Positions 1 to 8,807 of a DNA stretch of 64,000 bases are shown here, piece after piece. Location of the stretch: positions 310,001 to 374,000 of the forward strand of contig NZ_CANLER010000003.1 in the NCBI RefSeq assembly GCF_947489715.1, given 5' to 3'. Below the pieces are notes generated by a model that ran no database searches, was not told where the DNA came from, and worked only from the letters and a program-made list of their open reading frames with translations. The DNA is from an uncultured Roseovarius sp. (GTDB lineage: Bacteria; Pseudomonadota; Alphaproteobacteria; Rhodobacterales; Rhodobacteraceae). Each line of letters opens with the position of its first letter. Position 1 is the stretch's first letter. The position numbers and the translations under genes were made by a program.

Positions 1-1512
1 GCCTGCGGGGATGCGGAATTCGCCTTTGCTGGGCAAGTCAGGCCCTTTTTCACCAATACGCAGTCTGCCAAGCCGACCAGCCCCACCGCCTTGCCGGCCG
101 GCCGCTGCAAACCGAACGCGTTCGACCGAAAGGAACGCCAGGAAATCCTCATTCGTAGCAGATTGCATAGCGATATATTGGCCCAATCCTCCACGATAGG
201 TGCCTGCCCCACCGCTATCGGGCAAAAGTTCTCGCCGGGTAATCAGGATGGGGGCGGTTGCTTCGGTCGGCTCAACCTGACTACCCCAGACACCGCTCGG
301 AAAAGCCGTCGCAGACAGCCCATCACGCGTTGGCCGGGCGCCGGTTCCACCATTATAAACCAGTTCCAGCGCGAATAGCGTTCCCCCGTCACGGGCTGCT
401 TCGGGCGTATGTCTGAGGGGCACGTCATAAAGGCAGGATGCCCCTTCGGCAGGCACTTGATCGGGAAGGGCTTGCGTTAGACAGCCATAGACCAAATCGG
501 GCGTCATTTGCCCAAGCGAATGGCGCATGGCGACAGGAACCGGGTGCTGTGCGTTCAGGATACAACCCGGTGGGCCGATGACCCGGAAAGGTTCCAATGA
601 TCCCGCGTTGTTCGGAATATCCGGGCCGATGATACAACGAAGAGCAAAGACGGAATAGGCCGTAGCATAGTTCAGGGGCACGTTGATGCCTTTGTCGGAA
701 CAGCCCGATGTGCCATCAAAATCAAGCACAATATGATCGTCTGCCACCGTCAACGTCGCTGCCAGCTTGATCGGTTTGTCATATCCATCAACCATCAATG
801 TGTTGCGGTAGGTCCCATTGGGCACCTCTGCGATCGCCTGTACGGTACCGCTGTACGATGTTTCGATGATGTAGTCGGACAGTTGATCCAGATCGTCGAT
901 AGCGAATTCTTCCATCATCTCGGCCAGCCGCTTTGCGCCGGTTTCACAACACGCGATCAGCGCATAGATGTCGCCTTCGTTGGCAATGGGTTCGCGGGAA
1001 TTGACCCGAACGATCTCCATCAGAAAGGCGTTTACCTCGCCCGCATCAACCAGTTTGCAGGGTGGGACCATCAAACCTTCATCAAAGACATCCGAGCCTT
1101 CAGGCCCCATTCCCTTGCCACCCAGATCGGCCAAATGCGATGTGCAGGAGGTGAAACCGACCACGCGATCCTTGAAAAAAACAGGCTGCATCAGCAAAAA
1201 ATCGTTCAGATGCCCCGACGCTAGCCAGGGATCATTGGTCATATAGATGTCACCTTGTTTCATGTCCTGTACCGGAAACCGGTCACGCAGGTGTTTCACC
1301 GCTTCCGCCATCGTATTGATGTGGCCCGGCGTACCTGTGACAGCTTGCGCCAACATACGACCACGTATGTCGAAAATACCCGCAGAGATGTCACCGCTTT
1401 CACGTACAATCGGGCTGAAGGCAGCACGGATCAGCGCCTGACCCTGTTCTTCGACAACGGCCAGAAGACGGTTCCACATCACTTGCAGGCGGGTTTTGGA
1501 GATTGTTGTCAT
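1..1512 (-). CDS. hyuB: Hydantoinase B/oxoprolinase family protein (N-methylhydantoinase B-like), partial
   Basis: The frame is open from an ATG at 1512 to the left edge, so about 504 codons are seen and the C-terminus is missing. The N-terminus (MTTISKTRLQVMWNRLLA) and later segments such as MTNDPWLASGHLNDF and CTSHLADLGGKG are typical of the HyuB/acetone-carboxylase-alpha superfamily. The visible end, RIGEKGPDLPSKGEF, is close to where the family's glycine-rich tail begins, so only some tens of residues should be missing. The family's B subunits work with HyuA in ATP-dependent ring opening of hydantoins or 5-oxoproline. The start overlaps the hyuA stop by 4 bp (ATGA), indicating translational coupling. 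The exact substrate cannot be read from sequence; N-methylhydantoin is favoured by the demethylating dehydrogenases nearby (inference). Confidence 0.9.
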   Translation of the reverse strand, partial: MTTISKTRLQVMWNRLLAVVEEQGQALIRAAFSPIVRESGDISAGIFDIRGRMLAQAVTGTPGHINTMAEAVKHLRDRFPVQDMKQGDIYMTNDPWLASGHLNDFLLMQPVFFKDRVVGFTSCTSHLADLGGKGMGPEGSDVFDEGLMVPPCKLVDAGEVNAFLMEIVRVNSREPIANEGDIYALIACCETGAKRLAEMMEEFAIDDLDQLSDYIIETSYSGTVQAIAEVPNGTYRNTLMVDGYDKPIKLAATLTVADDHIVLDFDGTSGCSDKGINVPLNYATAYSVFALRCIIGPDIPNNAGSLEPFRVIGPPGCILNAQHPVPVAMRHSLGQMTPDLVYGCLTQALPDQVPAEGASCLYDVPLRHTPEAARDGGTLFALELVYNGGTGARPTRDGLSATAFPSGVWGSQVEPTEATAPILITRRELLPDSGGAGTYRGGLGQYIAMQSATNEDFLAFLSVERVRFAAAGRQGGGAGRLGRLRIGEKGPDLPSKGEFRIPAG

Positions 1513-3605
1513 GGTGTGCCCTCTGATCGTGTCAGGATGATATTTTCGTCGCCATCGACCATGGCGGTGAAATCAGCGCTGACATAGGTGGTGGTCTGAG
1601 GTTCGACGATCAGCGCGGGACCAATCAAGTAATTGCCTGACATCAACGAGGGGCGGTCATAAACATCCGCGATACGGCGTTTTCCCGTCACTTCGCATAG
1701 AATTCGTTGCTGTCGCTGGAATGTGGCTAGGGTTGCCTGATCGGGCGCGGGCGCAGCACTCGGCGTATTCACCTGCGTCCCCACACGGATCGACCAGTTG
1801 AGGATTTCGATCACCATTCCTGGCACTGACCGGGTGAATTGTCGTGAATACTCCTCCTCGAACGCGATACGCAGAGTATGTATATCATCAGACGTTAGCA
1901 GACGATCTGGCAGGGGTATTTCGATTTCATGCCCCTGACCGTGATAGCGCATATAGGCAATTCTTGTGCATTTCAGCTTGATGTCAAGGCTACCAGCGCG
2001 AACAACCTCGGTCGCCTCCAAGATCATTTTGGTAATGAAATCGTTCAGTTCCTCCACATCAAGCGTTTCCAGTGTGGCATAGCGGCTGCGCACGATCTCG
2101 AACGAGACGGCGGCATGCAGGAACCCGACTGCCGAGCCGACACCCGGATCTCGCGGCACGAGGATACGGCTGACACCAGCACGCCGGGCTACCCGGGTAG
2201 CGTGCAGGGGACCATTGCCACCGAAGGCAATCATCGTGCGTGCGCCAAGATCCTTGCCTGACTCCACCGCATGCATGCGCCCCGCGCCTGCCATGCTCTC
2301 ATCAACAATTTCCGAGATACCCGCGGCGGCTGCATCGGTGTCAAGCTCCAACGCATTGCCGACGGTTTCTTGTATCGCGTTCAGTGCCGCATCCATGTCG
2401 ATGGCCAATCGACCCTCGGCAAAGCTGGCGGGCTCGATCAACCCCTGAGCAATATCCGCATCGGTTACGGTAGCCTGACTACCCCCTTTGCCGAAAGCTG
2501 CCGGGCCAGGTTCACTGCCAGCGCTTTGCGGGCCAACCTGTAAGCGGCCCAAACGGTCAACACTGGCAATGGATCCGCCTCCGGCACCAATCTCAATCAT
2601 CTCCAATACCGGGATACGTACCGGCATTCCGGATCCCTTGATAAACCGTTCGGCCCGGGCAATTTCGAACCTGCGGGCACTTTGAGGGCGGAATTCGTCA
2701 ATCAGGCAAAGCTTGGCCGTGGTGCCACCCATATCAAAAGAAAGAACCTGACCCAGCCCTGCCGTCTCGGCAATCCTTGCGGCCAGAATAGCTCCACCAG
2801 CCGGACCGGATTCGACCAGACGGATTGGCAACTGCGCTGCGGTTGCAAGCGTCGTCATCCCCCCTCCGGCTGTCATCATCAGCACCGGACAGGTCAGGCC
2901 GTGAGCGCTGAACTCCTCCGCAAAATCCACCAGATATCGCGCCATAAGAGGTTGAATGTAAGCATTGGCAATGGTGGTGCAGAGACGGTCGAATTCGCGC
3001 GCCTCTGGACTAACCTGTGATGAGATCGAGATCGCGACACCCGGCAGTGCGGCAATAAGCTTTTCGCGCAGGGCTTCTTCATGCGCCGTGTTAGCATAGG
3101 AATGCATCAGGCAGATTGCGACAGCCTCGGCTTTACAGGCACGCAGTTCTTCCACCAGCTTCGGGATAGCGTCATAGTCCAAAGGCGTGAGTTCTTTGCC
3201 ATTGGCATCCATACGGCCCCGGATGGTAAAGGCTCGGGCGCGTGGCACAATCAGGTCGGGCTTCTCGATATTGATATCATACTGGCTGTAGCGCCGCTCA
3301 TATGCGATTTCGAGAATGTCGCGGAAGCCCTCGTTGGTGATTGTTGCAACTCGTGCGCCCTGACGTTCGATCAAGGCGTTGGTGGCCAAAGTAGTCCCGT
3401 GAATGAAACCTACAATTTGGTCGAACTTTGCGCCCGCATCGCTCAACGCACGCTTAACCCCTTCCAACGCACCAAGTGTCGGATTTTCGGGGGTGGTAGG
3501 TGTCTTGCAAGTGGCTACGACCTCACCCGATTGGGTCATCAGAACCGTATCTGTAAAGGTGCCGCCGATATCGACCGCAGCGCGCAATTGGAGCTTTTGT
3601 GCCAT
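1509..3605 (-). CDS. hyuA: Hydantoinase A/oxoprolinase family protein (N-methylhydantoinase A-like)
   Basis: This 698-residue protein has the usual family length. The N-terminal ASKHA-type phosphate loop is VDIGGTFTD (residues 11-19), followed by HGTTLATNALIE. The central domain carries RLVESGPAGG and LSFDMGGTTAKLCLI, the second nucleotide-binding signature. It is the ATP-binding partner of HyuB and would couple ATP hydrolysis to amide ring opening in the cytoplasm. The two genes overlap by 4 bp. The LysR gene lies upstream on the same strand, 200 bp away, so hyuAB may be read from its own promoter or with lysR. Oxoprolinase and acetone carboxylase beta are alternative activities within the same superfamily. 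Only a GGAA-like ribosome site is seen before the ATG. Confidence 0.92.
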   Translation of the reverse strand: MAQKLQLRAAVDIGGTFTDTVLMTQSGEVVATCKTPTTPENPTLGALEGVKRALSDAGAKFDQIVGFIHGTTLATNALIERQGARVATITNEGFRDILEIAYERRYSQYDINIEKPDLIVPRARAFTIRGRMDANGKELTPLDYDAIPKLVEELRACKAEAVAICLMHSYANTAHEEALREKLIAALPGVAISISSQVSPEAREFDRLCTTIANAYIQPLMARYLVDFAEEFSAHGLTCPVLMMTAGGGMTTLATAAQLPIRLVESGPAGGAILAARIAETAGLGQVLSFDMGGTTAKLCLIDEFRPQSARRFEIARAERFIKGSGMPVRIPVLEMIEIGAGGGSIASVDRLGRLQVGPQSAGSEPGPAAFGKGGSQATVTDADIAQGLIEPASFAEGRLAIDMDAALNAIQETVGNALELDTDAAAAGISEIVDESMAGAGRMHAVESGKDLGARTMIAFGGNGPLHATRVARRAGVSRILVPRDPGVGSAVGFLHAAVSFEIVRSRYATLETLDVEELNDFITKMILEATEVVRAGSLDIKLKCTRIAYMRYHGQGHEIEIPLPDRLLTSDDIHTLRIAFEEEYSRQFTRSVPGMVIEILNWSIRVGTQVNTPSAAPAPDQATLATFQRQQRILCEVTGKRRIADVYDRPSLMSGNYLIGPALIVEPQTTTYVSADFTAMVDGDENIILTRSEGTP

Positions 3606-3805
3606 TCAGAAGTTCCGGGTAAATTGGAAAGGATCAAGTCGGGCGCGCCATGTCGGCGCAATCTCTATGCCACGGATCTAGATGACCAGTGCAAACCCTT
3701 GTGCGCGACGACCGTCGCGGTGATCTTGGACCTTTGGGGCCATTTTGCGATCTTTCGTTTCCATTCGTTAGCGACGCTGCGCTGCGATCATGATTCTGTC
3801 AAGCG

Positions 3806-4786
3806 TCACTTATCGGTCTGCTGCAAGCTTGGCGTGATAGCCTCTTGTCCCACCGTGCCGATGCAATCCCTGATTTTTTCGGTCAGTACGCGCTGTGCAA
3901 GCGATGCTATTTCAGCGGGTAGAGATCCAAGTTCATTTTCTCGCGCAAGTACGGTAATCGTTCGTGTCATCCCGGCCACGGGCATCGGCCGTACATCCAA
4001 CGGCATTTGTTCGGCTACGCCATCAATCAGCAAGCTTGGTGTCAGAAAAGTTACCCCCATGCCGCTGGCCACGCACGCCGTGACCATGCTGGACCTATCT
4101 GCCTGGATAACGCGTGGCGCACGCAATTTCAGTCGGCGCATATGCTGTTCTATTTGTCGGCCGACACTGGTTGAATCGGCAAAGCGCACCAGGGGCATAC
4201 GCTCCAGTATGGTGGGCAAATCGTTACGGGGGCCATCGTAATCAACCGGAAACACTAGCAAGTAGCGCTCTTGCAGGACCGGGTGACGCTCCAACCCATC
4301 CATATCGTAAAACGGATCCGAAGTTATCACGATATCGGCGCGTTTTGTGCGCAACAACGCTTCGTGGTCGCCGCTGAGACCCGCCCAAAGCGATACGTCC
4401 TGAACTCGGTATTCACTTTGAGCCAGCGCGACCAAGGTAGGTGTCAAAGTTGTTGCGATCGACGCCAGTACACCAATGCGTAAAACGCTAATCGGATTGG
4501 GGCCGCTATGACGCATATTTGTCGACAGATCTTCGACCGCGTTCAGAATTTCGACGGCATGCCGATGGAGCAATCCACCTGCTTGCGTCAACTGAACGGG
4601 GCGCACAGTTCGATCCAGCAGCTTTGCCTCAAAAAGCCGCTCTAACGTGGCGATTTGCTGCGAGGCGGCGGATTGCGTGATGCCCAGCAATTGCGCCGCA
4701 GCCGTCAACTGCCCGGTTTCCACGACTGCCACAAACACTTCGATGGCTTTAACCAGATTGCTGTCAGTGGGAGGGCGCAGCGACAT
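3806..4786 (-). CDS. LysR-family transcriptional regulator
   Basis: The 326-residue protein starts at ATG 4786, where AAGGA lies about 9 bp upstream; the longer open frame back to 4957 would run through the divergent promoter and has no family similarity. The N-terminal winged helix-turn-helix covers roughly residues 10-70 (VKAIEVFVAVVETGQLTAAA, then SQSAASQQIATLE-like recognition helix), followed by a two-lobed effector-binding domain. It faces the mttB operon across about 107 bp that contain a perfect T-N11-A palindrome. It is therefore the probable activator or repressor of that operon and perhaps of hyuAB. The inducer is unknown. Confidence 0.93.
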   Translation of the reverse strand: MSLRPPTDSNLVKAIEVFVAVVETGQLTAAAQLLGITQSAASQQIATLERLFEAKLLDRTVRPVQLTQAGGLLHRHAVEILNAVEDLSTNMRHSGPNPISVLRIGVLASIATTLTPTLVALAQSEYRVQDVSLWAGLSGDHEALLRTKRADIVITSDPFYDMDGLERHPVLQERYLLVFPVDYDGPRNDLPTILERMPLVRFADSTSVGRQIEQHMRRLKLRAPRVIQADRSSMVTACVASGMGVTFLTPSLLIDGVAEQMPLDVRPMPVAGMTRTITVLARENELGSLPAEIASLAQRVLTEKIRDCIGTVGQEAITPSLQQTDK

Positions 4787-4810
4787 GGGCGTATCCTTGA
4801 AGGTAATACT

Positions 4811-4825
4811 ATTAGATTTTCTAAT
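4811..4825. promoter_or_regulatory. Probable LysR-type operator (T-N11-A palindrome)
   Basis: ATTAGATTTTCTAAT is a perfect 15-bp inverted repeat (6-bp arms, 3-bp centre) with the T-N11-A spacing at 4812-4824 that LysR-type regulators recognise. It lies 24 bp upstream of the lysR start and about 70 bp upstream of the chosen mttB start. The position fits both autoregulation and control of the divergent operon. Binding itself is inference. Confidence 0.6.
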
Positions 4826-4893
4826 GCTGTCGCAGGAAAATTGATTGCACAAGGGGCTTGTGGCTAGGTGGTTGTGGACGGAGGGGGCACAAT

Positions 4894-6414
4894 TTGGCCA
4901 GACCAGGATCAAAGCGGCAGCGCAAAGGTGTGCGGACTCCGGAACCGCGCGCACCATTCATTGATCGAAAGCTCGGCACCTTCAACATTCTGGGCGAAGA
5001 GGGTCTGTGCCTGATCGAGCAAAATGCCGATCAGATCCTGCGTGAAACAGGTATGGAATTTCGCGACGATCCGGAAATCCTTGAAATTTTCCGCGATGCC
5101 GGTTGCGATGTACAGGGGGAACGCATCAGGTTTGATTCTGGTTTTTGCCGTCAAATCATAAAAGCAAGCGCCCCGTCTGTTTTCCGACAACATGCGCGCA
5201 ATCAAAAAAACACGGTCCAGATCGGTGGCGCTGCTTCCGTGCTTTGCCCCTCATGGGGGCCGCCGTTTATCCACGATCTGGATCAGGGGCGGCGCTATGC
5301 GACCCTTAAAGATTTCATCCGTTTGGTAAAGCTGCACCAGACAATCCCGTGGTTGCACCATTCAGGCGGTATTGTCTGCGAACCTGTCGACCTACCCGCG
5401 AACAAAAGGCACCTGGATATGCTCTACGCCCATATCCGCTGGTCTGATCGTTGTTTCATGGGAGCTTTCATTGGTGAAGAACGCGCCACCCATGCGCTAG
5501 AAATGGCGCGCATCGTTTTTGGCAATAACTACGTCGCTGAAAACCCCGTACTTTATTGTGTTTCCAACACCAATGCACCGCTGGTGATGGATGCGCATAT
5601 GTCAGGTTCCCTCAAAGCAAACGCTCGTGCCGGACAACCCGTCGCCTGTACTCCCTGGGTTCTGACCGGTGCGATGAGCCCCTGCACCGTCGCAGGTACA
5701 TTGGCGCAAGTTCTGGCCGAGACGATGGCGACGATGGCGTTGACGCAATTGATCAATCCCGGTGCGCCATGCCTGATGGGGTCCTTTGCCTCGACCATGT
5801 CGATGCAATCTGGCGCGCCGACCTTTGGCACACCCGAGGCCGGTCAGATGGTGCTGGCAGCAGGGCAATTGGCGCGGCGGTTGGGCGTGCCACTGCACAC
5901 GGTGGGCACACTGTCGGCGTCGAAACTACCCGACGCACAAAGTCAGCAAGAGGGCACATGGGGCCTAATGATGGCGCTTTTTGCTGGGGCCAATGTAATC
6001 AACCATGCAACTGGCTGGCTCGAAGGTGGCTTGGTGACAGGGTTTGAAAAAACCATCATTGACGCCGATCTCTGCGGTAAGCTCTGCCGGTTCTTCGAGG
6101 GCATCGACCTAAGTGAAAATGCGCAGGCCATGACCGCAATTGCCAGCACCGGGCCTGGGGCACACTTTCTTGGGTCCGATCATACCCAAACCAATTTTCT
6201 GTCGGCGCTCTTCCGGCCAGAAACACCGGATAACGACTCATTCGAGCAATGGGCGGCGGGGGGAAAACTGGATACCACGCAACGCGCCAATGGGATTTGG
6301 AAAGAGCGGCTGGCACAGTATGAGGATCCGGGCCTCGACCCTGCTATCGACGAAGAACTCAAGGCCTACATTGCGCGGCGCAAAGCCGAAACGCCCGATC
6401 AGGAGTATTTCTGA
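4894..6414 (+). CDS. Trimethylamine methyltransferase family protein (MttB-like, non-pyrrolysine)
   Basis: The protein is about 506 residues. I chose the TTG at 4894 because GGAGGGGG lies just upstream and the resulting start, MARPGSKRQRKG, matches the basic N-terminus usual in this family; an in-frame ATG at 4858 would add 12 residues without a ribosome site. The body resembles MttB/MtgB: EEGLCLIEQNADQIL near the N-terminus, then PSWGPPFIHDLDQGRR and a glycine/alanine-rich barrel. There is no in-frame amber codon, so it belongs with the non-Pyl relatives that demethylate substrates such as glycine betaine and pass the methyl group to a corrinoid protein. No corrinoid protein gene is in the window. 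It is the first gene of a coupled operon (TGATG overlap with the next). The substrate is unknown. Confidence 0.88.
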   Translation: MARPGSKRQRKGVRTPEPRAPFIDRKLGTFNILGEEGLCLIEQNADQILRETGMEFRDDPEILEIFRDAGCDVQGERIRFDSGFCRQIIKASAPSVFRQHARNQKNTVQIGGAASVLCPSWGPPFIHDLDQGRRYATLKDFIRLVKLHQTIPWLHHSGGIVCEPVDLPANKRHLDMLYAHIRWSDRCFMGAFIGEERATHALEMARIVFGNNYVAENPVLYCVSNTNAPLVMDAHMSGSLKANARAGQPVACTPWVLTGAMSPCTVAGTLAQVLAETMATMALTQLINPGAPCLMGSFASTMSMQSGAPTFGTPEAGQMVLAAGQLARRLGVPLHTVGTLSASKLPDAQSQQEGTWGLMMALFAGANVINHATGWLEGGLVTGFEKTIIDADLCGKLCRFFEGIDLSENAQAMTAIASTGPGAHFLGSDHTQTNFLSALFRPETPDNDSFEQWAAGGKLDTTQRANGIWKERLAQYEDPGLDPAIDEELKAYIARRKAETPDQEYF

Positions 6415-8807
6415 TGGCGCGGACAATCATCATCGGCGGCGGCGCAATCGGGTTGAGCCTTGCTTACCATCTGGCAAAGCGGGGCGCAAAAGATGTGCTC
6501 CTGTTGGAGCGCAATCAGTTGACGAGCGGGACAAGCTGGCATGCTGCGGGCATTGTTGGTCCACTCAGAGCCACGCCCAACATGACACGCCTGGCGATAT
6601 ACGCGACCGAGCTTTTCCCACAGCTCGAGGCCGAAACGGGCATGAGCACCGGCTTTCGCCAAACCGGCGGCTACTGGTTGGCGCGACGATCCGAAAGGAT
6701 GGACGAACTGCACCGCATCGCCGCCCTTGGTCGGTTCCTGGGGCTGTCGCCGACGATCATGGCGCCGAACCAGGTTGACCTACCGCTGCTGGATCTCTCC
6801 AACCACACCGGCGCCATGCATGTGGCAGAAGATGCAAATGTAAATCCCGTTGATTTGTGCATGGCCTATGCACGTGCCGCCAAAACAGCGGGCATCGAAA
6901 TTCGTGAAGGTGCCGAAGTTGCAGAAATTCTGTTGCAGGAAAGCAGACCGATTGGTGTGCGGCTGACAGATGGATCAGAGATCAAAGCCGATCAGGTCGC
7001 GATTTGCGCAGGGGCTTGGTCGAAACCTCTGGCAGATGCGCTTGGCATAGCGCTGCCGTTACAAGCGATCGAGCATATGTATGTGGTGACCGATCCGATC
7101 CCCGGCCTGCCAGACCCGATGCCAGTCATTCGCGATATGGACACAGGCATCTATATCAAAGGCGATACTGGTAAGCTGGTGATTGGCGGGTTCGAACCGG
7201 ATGCCAAATACTGGGATGCTTTCGGCCCCGAGGGTGACCGCCCCTTCCTTGTACTCACTGAAGACTGGGACCAGTTCACGCCGTTCATGCAGGCTGCTTT
7301 GGCACTCTGCCCCGTTTTGCAAACCGCTGGCATCCAACATTTCATGAATGGACCTGAAAGCTTCACTAATGACACCCGCCCATTCATTGGCGAAGCACCG
7401 GGTGTCGACGACGTCTTTGTAGCCGCTGGAATGAATTCCGTTGGTATCATGTCATCTGCCGGGGTCGGGCGTGTGCTGGCGGACTGGATGGTTGATCGGA
7501 TGCCCCCATCGGATTTGTGGGAGGTTGATATCGCTCGTGCCGACCCAACTGCGGCAACTACCCAACATATGCACGCCCGGATGAAAGAATCCGTGTCCGA
7601 TTTGATGGCAATGCACTGGCCGTTCAAACAACCCAAAGCTGGTCGCGGACTTAGATACTCGGTCTTGCACGATAAATGGGCGGCACAAGGTGCGGTATTT
7701 GGTCTGACTGCAGGTTGGGAACGGGGCTTATGGTACGCGAAAGACAACGTTGAATGCGAATTACCCTATTCTGTCGGTGCGCAACCTTGGTATAAGATTA
7801 TCCAGCGTGAAGCAGCGCAGATGCAAGAAGGCGCCGTCCTTTTAGATTTGTCACCATTCGGAAAGTTCGACATTTCCGGGCCGGGCTGTCTTGATTTCCT
7901 TAACCATATCGCTTGCGCACAGATGGACGTATCTGTCGGGAAATCGGTTTATACACAAATCCTCAACGTCCGCGGCGGGATCGAAGCAGATGTAACCGTG
8001 ACCCGGTTGGAAAAAGAACAGTTTCGCCTGATCTCTGGCGCGGCGACAAGATGGCGCGATGGTGCCTTGCTTCGCCGGTCTTCAAAAGGATTTAGAGTAA
8101 GCGTCCAAGACGTGACGGAATCCGAGGCCGTCATTGGTGTGATGGGGGCAAGCTCCCGTCGCATTCTGGCCAATCTCACCGAGGGCGACTGGAACAGTTT
8201 CGAGTTTTCAACCTGTCGCGATATCCAAATTGCGAAAACGCCCTGCCGTGCCAACCGGATCAGCTTTGTGGGGGAATTGGGTTGGGAAATTTCAGTGCCC
8301 ACCTTTAATGCCGAGACGGTGTTTGATGCGTTAATCGACGCGGGGGCACGGCCAATGGGTCACTACGCGGTCGATGCATGCCGGATCGAAAAGGGCTTTT
8401 GTCACTGGGGCCATGACCTTGGACCCGAGATCTCGCCACTGGAAGCAGGACTTGGATTTACAATCGACTGGTTCAAGGAGTTCTACGGCAAAGCCGCGCT
8501 TAAGGCACAACGTGCACAAGGTCAGACGCGCCGCCTTGTGCTTCTGGATGTCGAAGGGCATCCGTTGATCCTGCATGACGAACTTGTGCTGGAAGATGGT
8601 AATGTGGTTGGCCTCACAACCTCGGGCGGGAAGGGTGCAAGAACCGGACTGACCCTTGCATTGGCATTGATCGACATCGGCCCTGGGGAAACATTATCTC
8701 TGACCTGCGAACGCACTTTTTCAGTGAATGTCGCCGGCGCATTCTATCCAGCGAAGGTCCTGCACCGCCCACCGTTTGACCCGGGTGGAGAAAGAATGCG
8801 CGCATGA
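6414..8807 (+). CDS. FAD-dependent dehydrogenase with GcvT-type folate domain (dimethylglycine/sarcosine dehydrogenase-like), copy 1
   Basis: The 797-residue protein has the two-part architecture of mitochondrial dimethylglycine and sarcosine dehydrogenases. Residues 4-13 form the dinucleotide-binding start (TIIIGGGAIG), and TSGTSWHAAG holds His43, the position that binds FAD covalently in the family. The DAO fold runs to about residue 370. From about residue 440 to the end is a GcvT/aminomethyltransferase-like folate domain with FVGELGWEIS and a C-terminal barrel. The reaction would be oxidative N-demethylation, with formaldehyde captured on tetrahydrofolate. The start overlaps the mttB stop (TGATG) and the stop overlaps the next start (ATGA). 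The exact methylamine substrate cannot be assigned. Confidence 0.9.
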   Translation: MARTIIIGGGAIGLSLAYHLAKRGAKDVLLLERNQLTSGTSWHAAGIVGPLRATPNMTRLAIYATELFPQLEAETGMSTGFRQTGGYWLARRSERMDELHRIAALGRFLGLSPTIMAPNQVDLPLLDLSNHTGAMHVAEDANVNPVDLCMAYARAAKTAGIEIREGAEVAEILLQESRPIGVRLTDGSEIKADQVAICAGAWSKPLADALGIALPLQAIEHMYVVTDPIPGLPDPMPVIRDMDTGIYIKGDTGKLVIGGFEPDAKYWDAFGPEGDRPFLVLTEDWDQFTPFMQAALALCPVLQTAGIQHFMNGPESFTNDTRPFIGEAPGVDDVFVAAGMNSVGIMSSAGVGRVLADWMVDRMPPSDLWEVDIARADPTAATTQHMHARMKESVSDLMAMHWPFKQPKAGRGLRYSVLHDKWAAQGAVFGLTAGWERGLWYAKDNVECELPYSVGAQPWYKIIQREAAQMQEGAVLLDLSPFGKFDISGPGCLDFLNHIACAQMDVSVGKSVYTQILNVRGGIEADVTVTRLEKEQFRLISGAATRWRDGALLRRSSKGFRVSVQDVTESEAVIGVMGASSRRILANLTEGDWNSFEFSTCRDIQIAKTPCRANRISFVGELGWEISVPTFNAETVFDALIDAGARPMGHYAVDACRIEKGFCHWGHDLGPEISPLEAGLGFTIDWFKEFYGKAALKAQRAQGQTRRLVLLDVEGHPLILHDELVLEDGNVVGLTTSGGKGARTGLTLALALIDIGPGETLSLTCERTFSVNVAGAFYPAKVLHRPPFDPGGERMRA

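Noticed and set aside
733..1224. Plus-strand frame of 163 codons opposite hyuB
   Set aside because: It is the antisense of a clear hyuB coding frame and has no ribosome site or recognisable protein features.
3081..4241. 386-codon plus-strand frame opposite hyuA and lysR
   Set aside because: It spans two genes and the gap between them on the opposite strand; typical shadow frame in GC-rich DNA.
4787..4957. N-terminal extension of the LysR frame
   Set aside because: It covers the divergent promoter and the palindromic operator; ATG 4786 has a good ribosome site and gives the standard LysR start.
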